From Bacteroides pyogenes_A (GTDB lineage: Bacteria; Bacteroidota; Bacteroidia; Bacteroidales; Bacteroidaceae): 64,000 bases of DNA. The stretch's first letter is position 1. The number at the start of each line of letters is the position of its first letter. The translations under genes were made by a program, and so were the position numbers. Shown here piece after piece: positions 52,249 to 60,377 of this stretch. The notes below the pieces were generated by a model. That model was not told where the DNA came from. It worked only from the letters and a program-made list of their open reading frames with translations, and made no database searches. The stretch is taken from the NCBI RefSeq assembly GCF_048595595.1, contig NZ_CP184347.1; one strand, given 5' to 3'.

Positions 52249-53319
52249 TCAACCACGCTCCCGGCTTTCAATAAACCTGACAATCCACTGCCCCACTTCA
52301 TCGGTTCCGTATCCGGCTTCTCCTGCAACTTGTATCTCAGGCGTACGGACTTTCGCTTCCAGCGATGCGTCCACCGCTCTCCGGATGAGGGCGCCTTCTT
52401 CCTTACTGTCGAAATGTTCGAAGAGCATCGCCACCGATAAAATCTGAGCCAACGGATTCGCGATATTCCTGCCTTTGGCTTGCGGCCAAGAACCATGGAT
52501 AGGCTCGAAAACCGGAGTAGCCTCGCCGATGGAAGCAGAAGGAAGCAATCCCATCGAGCCGCTGATGACCGAACCTTCATCCGTCAGAATATCGCCGAAA
52601 GTATTCTCCGTCACCATCACATCAAAGAAAGAAGGCTCCTGAATCATGCGCATGGCCGCATTGTCCACATACATATAATCGGTCTGCACTTCCGGATAAC
52701 ACGGCGCCATCTCCTGCGCAATCTGACGCCACAAGCGGGAGGAAGCCAGGACATTAGCCTTGTCTACTACCGTCAGATGCTTTCTGCGTTTCATCGCATA
52801 TTCGAAACCGACTTTCAGAATACGTTCGATTTCGGGACGGGTATAATAATTGGTGTCATACGCCTTGTCGTTATCCTGATACTTCTCACCGAAATACATG
52901 CCTCCCGTCAGTTCGCGAATGCAAACGAAGTCGGCGTTTTCTATCAGTTCGGCGCGCAAAGGAGATTTGTGCAACAGGCATTTGAAGGTTTGTACCGGAC
53001 GGATGTTCGCAAACAGTCCGAGTTTCTTGCGCATCGCCAGCAATCCCTGTTCGGGACGCACCTTCGCCGCAGGGTCATTGTCGTACTTCGGATCGCCCAC
53101 CGCAGAGAACAGCACGGCATCCGCCTGCCGACAAACACGAAACGTCTCTTCCGGAAACGGATCGCCGGTCTTATCGATGGCATCCGCCCCGCAAACCGCA
53201 TATTCGTAACTCACCCGGTGACCAAACCTTTCACACACGGCACTCATCACCTTCACTCCCTGCACGGAGATTTCCGGCCCGATGCCGTCGCCCGCCAATA
53301 CAGCTACTTTAAAATCCAT
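52249..53319 (-). CDS. leuB: 3-isopropylmalate dehydrogenase
   Basis: This cytoplasmic enzyme oxidises and decarboxylates 3-isopropylmalate with NAD in leucine synthesis. The 356-residue protein has the N-terminal VAVLAGDGIGPEIS, the substrate Arg motif RPVQTFK, the catalytic Tyr region ELTGGMYFGEK, VDKANVLASSRLW and the NAD motif GLLPSASIGE followed by FEPIHGSWPQAKG. These mark LeuB rather than isocitrate dehydrogenase. It is the last gene of the leucine operon, 31 bases after the synthase-like gene, and converges on the PAP2 gene. Confidence 0.95.
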   Translation of the reverse strand: MDFKVAVLAGDGIGPEISVQGVKVMSAVCERFGHRVSYEYAVCGADAIDKTGDPFPEETFRVCRQADAVLFSAVGDPKYDNDPAAKVRPEQGLLAMRKKLGLFANIRPVQTFKCLLHKSPLRAELIENADFVCIRELTGGMYFGEKYQDNDKAYDTNYYTRPEIERILKVGFEYAMKRRKHLTVVDKANVLASSRLWRQIAQEMAPCYPEVQTDYMYVDNAAMRMIQEPSFFDVMVTENTFGDILTDEGSVISGSMGLLPSASIGEATPVFEPIHGSWPQAKGRNIANPLAQILSVAMLFEHFDSKEEGALIRRAVDASLEAKVRTPEIQVAGEAGYGTDEVGQWIVRFIESRERG

Positions 53320-53350
53320 ATTCTTTTTCTGTTTTTATGTTCCTCAGTTT

Positions 53351-54880
53351 TTATTCTTCTATAAGATTCAGCATTTTGATTGTCGCTTTAATAGCCGCTT
53401 CCGTCTGGTCGGCATCCAGTCCGCGCGTACGGAACACCCGATCTTCGTAGCTCCATGTGATAACTGTCTGCACAAACGCGTCCGTCCGCCCGCCCGGCGG
53501 AATAGTCACGGAATAGTTTGTCAGCATCGGGAACTTCCGCTTGAGGGTGGACTTATATATTTTGCGCAAGGCCCGCACAAAAGCGTCATACTGTCCGTCG
53601 CCGCTCGAACTCTCTTCATATTCTTTCCCGTTGATTTCGATGCGCAGCGTCGCCATCGGCTTCAGTCCATACGCAAGATTGACGATGTAACTCAATAATT
53701 TCACCTTATCGCCGATCATTCCATGCTTGAGCACATCCGAAACGATGTACGGCAAATCCTCTTGCGTGACAAGTTCTTTTTTATCGCCCAGTTCGATGAT
53801 GCGTTCCGTCACCTTGCGCATGGATTCCTCGTCCAGATCCAGCCCGAGATTCTGGAGGTTTTTGCGGATATTCGCCTTGCCGCTGTTTTTCCCCAGCGCA
53901 TACTCGCGTTTCCGTCCGAAACGTTCGGGCAGAAGATCGTTGCAATACAAATTGTCTTTGTTATCGCCGTCGGCATGCACGCCGGCAACCTGCGTAAACA
54001 CATTCTCGCCCACAATCGGTTTGTTGGCGGGAATCACAATGCTGGAGTACGACTCTACCACCCGGCTGACATCATTCAGCCGGCTCTCGTCGATATTGGT
54101 GACGGCGTTGAAATGATCTTTCAGAATGGCCTGTACGCTGGCAAGAGGAGCGTTGCCCGCCCGTTCGCCCAACCCGTTGATGGTGGTATGCAAACCCTTC
54201 ACTCCGCTCAACACGGCAGCCAACACATTGCTCACCGCCAGGTCGTAATCGTTGTGCGCATGGAAATCGAAATGCACCTCCGGATAACGCTTCTTCATCT
54301 TCCGCATATATTCAATCACCTGCAACGGATTGAGTATGCCAAGCGTATCGGGCAGCATGTAACGCTTTACGCTCGTTCCCTGCAAGCCGTCCATCAGCTG
54401 AAACACGTATTCGGGAGAATCCTTCATGCCATTGCTCCAGTCTTCCAGATACACATTCACCGATATATCCTGCTCGTCGGCATAACGAATCACATCGAGA
54501 ATATCTTCAATATGCTCTTCGGGAGTTTTTTTCAACTGCTGCCTGCAATGTTTCAACGAACCCTTGCAGAGCAGATTCAGCACCCGGCAGCCGGTTCGCT
54601 GTATCCAATCGACCGAAGTCTTTCCGTCGACAAACCCGAGAACCTCCACTTTGTGAAGCAGGTTGCGGCGGGCTGCCCAGTCGCAAATCATCTTCACGGC
54701 CTCGAACTCCCCGTCTGAAACCCGTGCCGACGCTACTTCCACCCGGTCGACATTAAGATCTTCCAGCAGCAGGCGGGCAATCATCAGCTTCTCATGAGGC
54801 ACGAAAGAAACGCCGCTCGTCTGTTCGCCGTCGCGGAGCGTGGTGTCCATGATTTCTACTCTGACACTTTCTTTTCCCAT
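53351..54880 (-). CDS. Second alpha-isopropylmalate/citramalate synthase family protein
   Basis: The 509-residue protein belongs to the HMGL-like acyltransferases: EIMDTTLRDGEQTSGVSF at the start, FHAHNDYDLAVSNVLAA and NGLGERAGNAPLAS in the barrel, and a LeuA-type C-terminal regulatory domain (about 395-505) with GDGQYDAFVRAL. A true LeuA-type protein is encoded upstream, so this one may be a paralogous isopropylmalate synthase or a citramalate synthase for isoleucine. Sequence alone cannot decide. The start overlaps leuD by 25 bases; the later in-frame ATG would remove the first beta strand, so I prefer the overlapping start and coupled translation. Confidence 0.85.
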   Translation of the reverse strand: MGKESVRVEIMDTTLRDGEQTSGVSFVPHEKLMIARLLLEDLNVDRVEVASARVSDGEFEAVKMICDWAARRNLLHKVEVLGFVDGKTSVDWIQRTGCRVLNLLCKGSLKHCRQQLKKTPEEHIEDILDVIRYADEQDISVNVYLEDWSNGMKDSPEYVFQLMDGLQGTSVKRYMLPDTLGILNPLQVIEYMRKMKKRYPEVHFDFHAHNDYDLAVSNVLAAVLSGVKGLHTTINGLGERAGNAPLASVQAILKDHFNAVTNIDESRLNDVSRVVESYSSIVIPANKPIVGENVFTQVAGVHADGDNKDNLYCNDLLPERFGRKREYALGKNSGKANIRKNLQNLGLDLDEESMRKVTERIIELGDKKELVTQEDLPYIVSDVLKHGMIGDKVKLLSYIVNLAYGLKPMATLRIEINGKEYEESSSGDGQYDAFVRALRKIYKSTLKRKFPMLTNYSVTIPPGGRTDAFVQTVITWSYEDRVFRTRGLDADQTEAAIKATIKMLNLIEE

Positions 54881-55464
54881 GCTTCTATTTTGTCTTTATT
54901 GCTTAATAAGAAATCAATATCGTCCAATCCGTTCATCAAACAATGCTTTTTATACGCATCTATTTCGAAATGTTCGCTCTTACCGGTCGCTTTGTTCGTG
55001 ATGGTCTGCCGCGGAAGATCGACTTCGACTTCCGCTTTCGGATCGGCATAAACGGTATCGAAAAGTTCTTTCAGGAAGCCCTCGGTCACCACCACGGGAA
55101 GAACGAAGTTATTCAGCTCGTTATTTTTATGAATGTCTGCAAAGAAGCTCGAAACAACCACACGGAAGCCGTAATCGGCAATCGCCCAAGCCGCGTGTTC
55201 ACGGCTCGAACCCGAACCGAAGTTCTTTCCGGCAACCAGAATCCGACCGCCATAAAGGGGGTTGTTCAAAACAAAATCTTCGTTCAAAGAACCGTCCGGA
55301 TGGTATCGCCAGTCACGAAACAGATTCTCTCCGAAACCTTCTCTGGTTGTCGCTTTCAAAAAGCGTGCGGGAATGATTTGATCCGTATCCACATTCTCGA
55401 GCGGGAGAGGCACACAAGTGCTCGTCAATACACTGAATTTCGTTTTCATATCTTCAACTGCCAT
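54856..55464 (-). CDS. leuD: 3-isopropylmalate dehydratase small subunit
   Basis: LeuD is the swivelling small subunit that pairs with LeuC to isomerise 2- to 3-isopropylmalate. The 202 residues include PLPLENVDTDQIIPARFLK, LVAGKNFGSGSSREHAAWA and VVVSSFFADIHKNNELNN, all diagnostic. It starts 6 bases after the LeuC part of the fusion gene, and its 3' end overlaps the next gene by 25 bases, so translation is tightly coupled. An alternative ATG lies five codons in. No anomaly seen. Confidence 0.95.
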   Translation of the reverse strand: MAVEDMKTKFSVLTSTCVPLPLENVDTDQIIPARFLKATTREGFGENLFRDWRYHPDGSLNEDFVLNNPLYGGRILVAGKNFGSGSSREHAAWAIADYGFRVVVSSFFADIHKNNELNNFVLPVVVTEGFLKELFDTVYADPKAEVEVDLPRQTITNKATGKSEHFEIDAYKKHCLMNGLDDIDFLLSNKDKIEAWEKKVSE

Positions 55465-55470
55465 TTAAAA

Positions 55471-58365
55471 TCATATAAACACTCTCGGATCGGTAATAAC
55501 ACCGGTCACTGCCGCCGCAGCCGCCACCAGCGGACTGGCCAGCAATGTGCGGCTTCCCGGGCCCTGACGCCCTTCAAAATTACGGTTACTGGTAGAAACC
55601 GCATACTTTCCGGCAGGGATTTTATCGTCATTCATTGCCAGACAAGCCGAACACCCCGGCTGTCGAATCACGAACCCCGCCTCGGCAAGCACCTTGTCTA
55701 TTCCTTCTTCACGGATCTGCGCATCCACCATCCACGAACCGGGAACCAGCCAGGCAACCACGCCATCGGCCTTTTTCCTTCCTTTCACCACAGAGGCAAA
55801 GGCCCTGAAGTCCTCGATGCGCCCGTTGGTACAAGCACCGAGAAACACATAGTCGATCTTCTTGCCCAATAAACGCTCTCCGGGAGAAAAGCCCATATAG
55901 TCGAGCGATTTCATAAACGATGCCCGCGTCACCTCATCCATGTTTTCCGCAACCGGGATATGTTGCGTGACTCCCATCCCCATTCCGGGATTCGTGCCGT
56001 AGGTAATCATCGGTTCTATATCGGCGGCATAGAAACGAACTTCTTTATCGAATACAGCATCGTCATCGCTCTTCAATGTTTTCCAATAGGCCAGCGCCTT
56101 CCGCCACGCTTCACCCGTAGGAGCATGCTCGCGTCCTTTCAAATATTCGAACGTCACTTCGTCGGGAGCTACCATACCTCCCCGCGCTCCCATCTCGATG
56201 GAAAGATTGCAAAGCGTAAGCCTGCCCTCCATCGACAACCGCCGGACAGCCGAACCTGCATATTCCACAAAATAGCCGGTGGCGCCGCTTGTAGACATCT
56301 CCGCCATCATGTAGAGAGCAAGATCCTTAGCCGTTACCCCTTTGCCCAATTCACCGTCTATGGTGATGCGCATCGTTTTCGGGCGAGACTGCAATATACA
56401 TTGGGAAGCCAGAACCATTTCCACCTCACTCGTGCCGATGCCGAAAGCGATCGCTCCCAAAGCGCCGTGAGTGGACGTATGCGAATCTCCGCAAACGATT
56501 GTCATGCCCGGCAAAGTCAAAGCACGCTCCGGACCCACCACGTGAATGATTCCGTTCTTCGGGTGCATCATTCCGTAATGAGTCAATCCGAATTCTTCGG
56601 CATTTTGCTTCAGCATATCCACCTGAGTCCTCGAAACCGGGTCTTCAATCGGCTTCTCCTGATCGTGTGTCGGAGTGTTATGGTCGGGCATGCAGAACAC
56701 TTTTTCGGGGCGCAGCACTTTCAGCCCCCTTGCACGAAGCCCGGCAAATGCCTGCGGGCTGGTCACTTCGTGGCAATACAGCCGATCGATATAAAGTTGC
56801 GTAGGACCGTTCTCGACCGTAGCCACCACGTGCGCATCCCATATTTTGTCAAATAACGTATTCATGAATCTATATTTAAATTTATTGATACAATCTATAT
56901 AAGCCTCGACGGAAGCCGCTATAATATCGGTATTGGCCCCGAATCCGTAATACATCTGTTTGTCGTACTCTACCTGCATGTGCACTTTCCCCATGTCGTC
57001 ACTTCCTTTGCTGATGGCCTGAATGGTAAACTCCTTCAGCGTCATGTTACGGTCCACAATCTTCTTCAAGGCCTTGATAGCAGCATCTACCGGGCCATTG
57101 CCCGTAGCACAAGCTTCAAACTTCTCACCCGAAATGTTCAATCCCAGGCTCGCCACCGAACGAACACCTACTCCGCTCGTCACTTGCAGGTAGTCAAGCT
57201 TAATCCGATGGTTCTGTGTCCGGTCGGCTCCTGCCAATACCAGGATATCATCATCGTTGACGTCTTTCTTTTTATCCGCCAGCTTCAAGAATTCTTCGTA
57301 CACCTGATCCAGTTTCTCCTGCTCGAGTTGCACTCCTAAAACAGAAAGGCGGTTTTTTAGTGCCGCCCGTCCGCTGCGGGCAGTAAGAACGATTGAATTA
57401 TCATCGACTCCTACTTCACGGGGATCGATAATCTCATACGTATGCGCGTTCTTCAGCACACCGTCTTGATGAATGCCCGAAGAGTGAGCGAAAGCATTCC
57501 GCCCCACAATCGCCTTGTTGGCCTGTACAGGCATATTCATCAAACTGGAAACCATACGGCTGGTGGAATATATCTTGCGGGTATTGATATTCGTCTGGAT
57601 ATCTATTTCATGATGACTCTTCATGATCATCGCTATTTCCTCGAGCGCGGTATTTCCCGCACGTTCGCCGATACCATTGATTGTCACCTCTACCTGTCGC
57701 GCTCCGTTCAATATACCGGCTACCGTATTTGCCGTGGCCATTCCCAAATCGTTATGGCAGTGGGTTGAAATAATGGCATTGTCGATACCTTCCACATGAT
57801 CGACCAGGTATTTTATCTTAGCCCCATATTCCGCAGGAAGGCAGTATCCGGTAGTATCCGGAATGTTTACTACCGTAGCGCCCGCTTTAATCACCGCTTC
57901 GATGACGCGCGCCAGATATTCGTTATCGGTACGCCCGGCGTCTTCCGCATAAAACTCTACATCCTCTGCAAAACGGCGCGCATACTTCACGGCAGCAACC
58001 GCCCGTTCGATGATCTCCTCCCGATTCGAACCGAACTTATACTTAATATGCGAATCGGAAGTTCCGATACCGGTATGGATACGTTTACGCTTGGCAAAAC
58101 GCAGCGCTTCCACCGCCACGTCGATGTCTTTCTGTACGGCACGTGTCAAAGCGCAGACAGTAGGCCAAGTCACCGCTTTCGAAATCTCTATCACGGAATT
58201 AAAATCGCCGGGGCTTGAAACAGGAAAGCCGGCTTCAATCACATCCACTCCCAAAGCCTCCAAAGCCTTTGCCACCTGAATCTTTTCCACTGTGTTCAAC
58301 TGGCATCCGGGTACTTGTTCGCCATCCCGAAGCGTCGTATCAAAAATAAACAACCTATTATCCAT
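55471..58365 (-). CDS. leuA-leuC: LeuA-LeuC fusion: 2-isopropylmalate synthase joined to isopropylmalate dehydratase large subunit
   Basis: One uninterrupted frame of 964 codons encodes two leucine enzymes. Residues 1-500 are LeuA, with IFDTTLRDGEQVPG, STHCHNDLGMA and a regulatory domain ending ASVEAYIDCINKFK. From Met501 to the end is a complete 464-residue LeuC (NTLFDKIWDAHVV, GDSHTSTHGALGA, and the iron-sulfur cysteines in LGACTNGRIED and PGCSACLAM). Only YRF separates the end of LeuA from the normal LeuC methionine. In relatives I know, these are separate proteins. The internal ATG could also start LeuC independently. I start at the ATG at 58365, since the upstream TTG (58383) lies nine bases after the attenuator. 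Confidence 0.85.
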   Translation of the reverse strand: MDNRLFIFDTTLRDGEQVPGCQLNTVEKIQVAKALEALGVDVIEAGFPVSSPGDFNSVIEISKAVTWPTVCALTRAVQKDIDVAVEALRFAKRKRIHTGIGTSDSHIKYKFGSNREEIIERAVAAVKYARRFAEDVEFYAEDAGRTDNEYLARVIEAVIKAGATVVNIPDTTGYCLPAEYGAKIKYLVDHVEGIDNAIISTHCHNDLGMATANTVAGILNGARQVEVTINGIGERAGNTALEEIAMIMKSHHEIDIQTNINTRKIYSTSRMVSSLMNMPVQANKAIVGRNAFAHSSGIHQDGVLKNAHTYEIIDPREVGVDDNSIVLTARSGRAALKNRLSVLGVQLEQEKLDQVYEEFLKLADKKKDVNDDDILVLAGADRTQNHRIKLDYLQVTSGVGVRSVASLGLNISGEKFEACATGNGPVDAAIKALKKIVDRNMTLKEFTIQAISKGSDDMGKVHMQVEYDKQMYYGFGANTDIIAASVEAYIDCINKFKYRFMNTLFDKIWDAHVVATVENGPTQLYIDRLYCHEVTSPQAFAGLRARGLKVLRPEKVFCMPDHNTPTHDQEKPIEDPVSRTQVDMLKQNAEEFGLTHYGMMHPKNGIIHVVGPERALTLPGMTIVCGDSHTSTHGALGAIAFGIGTSEVEMVLASQCILQSRPKTMRITIDGELGKGVTAKDLALYMMAEMSTSGATGYFVEYAGSAVRRLSMEGRLTLCNLSIEMGARGGMVAPDEVTFEYLKGREHAPTGEAWRKALAYWKTLKSDDDAVFDKEVRFYAADIEPMITYGTNPGMGMGVTQHIPVAENMDEVTRASFMKSLDYMGFSPGERLLGKKIDYVFLGACTNGRIEDFRAFASVVKGRKKADGVVAWLVPGSWMVDAQIREEGIDKVLAEAGFVIRQPGCSACLAMNDDKIPAGKYAVSTSNRNFEGRQGPGSRTLLASPLVAAAAAVTGVITDPRVFI

Positions 58366-58392
58366 ATCATTATTTTTTCTCAAAGATTCCTA

Positions 58393-58433
58393 TAAACAAA
58401 AAACCTTTCACACCGGGAAGTGAGAAAGGTTTT
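58393..58433 (-). terminator. Leucine operon attenuator terminator
   Basis: Read on the minus strand, AAAACCTTTCTCAC and GTGTGAAAGGTTTT pair with one mismatch around a 6-base loop, followed by TTTTTTG. It lies between the leader peptide and leuA. Its left arm includes CACTTCC, which can instead pair with GGAAGTG at 58476-58482 inside the leader peptide sequence. Confidence 0.8.
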
Positions 58434-58461
58434 CGTTTATCCTTTAATTATACATATTTAT

Positions 58462-58545
58462 TTATGCACAGCACCCACTTCCACTAACCCTCGATAGTAG
58501 AATAATAATACCGCTCAACAAAATATGTATAAACATTTGATTCAT
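58462..58545 (-). CDS. leuL: Leader peptide of the leucine operon
   Basis: A 27-codon frame contains the run ILLSGIIILL, then SRVSGSGCCA and a stop: nine Ile/Leu codons among ten codons plus a later Val. It sits about 23 bases after the predicted transcription start and just before a terminator. Ribosomes stalled on the Ile/Leu run would leave the SGSG codons free; this sequence complements the terminator's arm and forms an antiterminator. This is the classic attenuation layout. The family has no sequence conservation, so the call rests on position and composition. Confidence 0.75.
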   Translation of the reverse strand: MNQMFIHILLSGIIILLSRVSGSGCCA

Positions 58546-58574
58546 ATGCTTGCCATTAATTGAATAAGACAACG

Positions 58575-58605
58575 CAAAGGTATGGATAAATTCTTTATTT
58601 CCAAA
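58575..58605 (-). promoter_or_regulatory. Promoter of the leucine operon
   Basis: On the minus strand TTTG (58602-58605) and TACCTTTG (58575-58582) are separated by 19 bp, a full match to the Bacteroides consensus. Transcription would begin near 58568. The remaining gap to 58798 is AT-rich with no gene seen. Confidence 0.75.
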
Positions 58606-58798
58606 TAATACATCACATTTTTGCACATCGAACAAACATTTTATAAGCAAATCTCTTTATTCAATAACAAAATTACGTTCTCTGCCGGTTGAATAGCGAA
58701 AAATCTTTGATTCGTATTCGTATCGATCTAACCGTGAGATACACAAATACTTAGTTTTATGCAACTACATCGCTTCTCGACCTATCGACAAACGAAAA

Positions 58799-60238
58799 TT
58801 AGAATGTTACAAGTTCGGACAAATCACTTTCCGCATTATCTTTTCCGATGGCAGTAACAAAATAAACACCTTTTACAGGCAACTTAAACGAGGTATTTTG
58901 GGTAGTGGCGATCAAAGTAGCGACCTGCCCTTTCCCATTATCCTTGTATATGGCATAACGAACAGCACCATCTACCCTACTCCACGACAAGTTGTCTCCA
59001 TTCACTTTCACATGGGCAGGAGCATCCGGAAGTTCGGCTTTACTTCTACCTAAATAAGGCAACAAGACCTTTTCATTATATATCTCTTTAATCGCATCTG
59101 TAATACCTACCTTATTTTCTGTCAAATACTTCGCACTATATAGCACACTCCCTTTGACTTTCTTTTTTGCAGTAGCCAAAGCAAATTGGCTTTTCAAATC
59201 TTCAGAAGTTTGAAATTTATCTCCGGCCTTGGGATCCCCAAATTTATAAATACCATATCCTATTGCTAAATGGCTGTTATAAGTAAATTGCGACCACCAA
59301 TCCAATCTTCGATTAAAGTTGTTTTCACCGGTACCTGTAGCAAAATATAATTGAGGAATAATCATATCTACCCATCCTTCTTGTGTCCATTTCACGACAT
59401 CAGCAAACAAAATATTGTAATTATTATCGTTATTCGCTGCCGGACTGATTGAGTATATGACATCAGGGCGTACATCAATAATTGTTTTTTGAATATTTTT
59501 TACCACAACATTCACATTATTCCTTCTGAAATCGTCAATATTATCAAATTGCGCTTTCCCATACTTCTCATATTCCTCAGTATCATTCATCGTTTCACCT
59601 GCACTTAATGAGGGATAAAAATAGTCATCCAAATGAATACCATCGACATTATATTTAGTAATAATCTCCTTTACAATGTCTGTTATTCTGGTTTGCACTT
59701 CAGGTAAAGCCGGATTGTAGATTCGAATTTTCTCATAATCCTTTGTCAACCCCTTAGGAATTTTAGGGTCTAAGTCTGGAAATGACGCACTTGCATTTGC
59801 CCGAGTGGATATGCGATACGGATTCAACCAGGCATGAAATTGGATGTCCCGCTTATGGGCTTCATCAATAAGGAACTTCAAAACATCATAATCGGGCTTA
59901 TTCCCGGCAATATCTGTTATGTATTTACTCCAAGGCTCATATTTTGAATCGTAAAACGCATCTGCCATTCCTCGAATCTGAAAAAAGACCGCATTGATAT
60001 TATGCTGTACAAACAAGTCAAGATAATCCGTATATTTTTTTTTCTGGCTTACAGCGTTGTAATCATCCATAGGCCAATCCAATCCCCAGACAGTCGCTAT
60101 CCAAACACCCCTCAATTCTTTTTTGGGCAAAATCGGTTTATTGGAAGAAACGGGCGGGTTATCTTCCTTGTCACTGTCGCTACAAGAAGCTACGAACACT
60201 ATGAAAACAAACAGAATAAGATATTTTAATTTTTTCAT
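58799..60238 (-). CDS. Family-10-like glycosyl hydrolase (GHL10) lipoprotein
   Basis: The 479-residue lipoprotein (FVFIVFVASC) has the GHL10/DUF187 TIM-barrel domain at about 45-370. Visible motifs are RGVWIATVWGLDWP, FQIRGMADAFYDSKYEPWS, FHAWLNPYRIS, VDGIHLDDYFYP and DVIYSISPAANND. The C-terminal ~85 residues form a fibronectin-III-like domain (LSWSRVDGAVRYAIYK). Related proteins act on peptidoglycan or other glycans, but the substrate here is unknown. The acidic pair in HLDDYF is a plausible catalytic site. I use the ATG at 60238 in front of the signal peptide. It is the last gene of the second utilization locus. Confidence 0.8.
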   Translation of the reverse strand: MKKLKYLILFVFIVFVASCSDSDKEDNPPVSSNKPILPKKELRGVWIATVWGLDWPMDDYNAVSQKKKYTDYLDLFVQHNINAVFFQIRGMADAFYDSKYEPWSKYITDIAGNKPDYDVLKFLIDEAHKRDIQFHAWLNPYRISTRANASASFPDLDPKIPKGLTKDYEKIRIYNPALPEVQTRITDIVKEIITKYNVDGIHLDDYFYPSLSAGETMNDTEEYEKYGKAQFDNIDDFRRNNVNVVVKNIQKTIIDVRPDVIYSISPAANNDNNYNILFADVVKWTQEGWVDMIIPQLYFATGTGENNFNRRLDWWSQFTYNSHLAIGYGIYKFGDPKAGDKFQTSEDLKSQFALATAKKKVKGSVLYSAKYLTENKVGITDAIKEIYNEKVLLPYLGRSKAELPDAPAHVKVNGDNLSWSRVDGAVRYAIYKDNGKGQVATLIATTQNTSFKLPVKGVYFVTAIGKDNAESDLSELVTF

Positions 60239-60256
60239 GGCAATGATAGAAAAACA

Positions 60257-60331
60257 GGGCATATCAAAAAGGAGAAACGAGCCTTAGCCATTTTCATAAT
60301 AAAGCATTTTTATTATTCTCTTGATATGCCC
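60257..60331. other. Intergenic stem-loop in the second utilization locus
   Basis: GGGCATATCAA (60257-60267) and its exact complement (60321-60331) enclose 53 bases, with further GAGAA/TTCTC pairing. It lies between the DUF4623 gene and the GHL10 gene, followed on the minus strand by TGTTTTTC, so it may cause partial termination. Confidence 0.5.
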
Positions 60332-60377
60332 TTTAATTTATAATTTATTGCTTCTCACACAGGAAACAGATGTAGAA

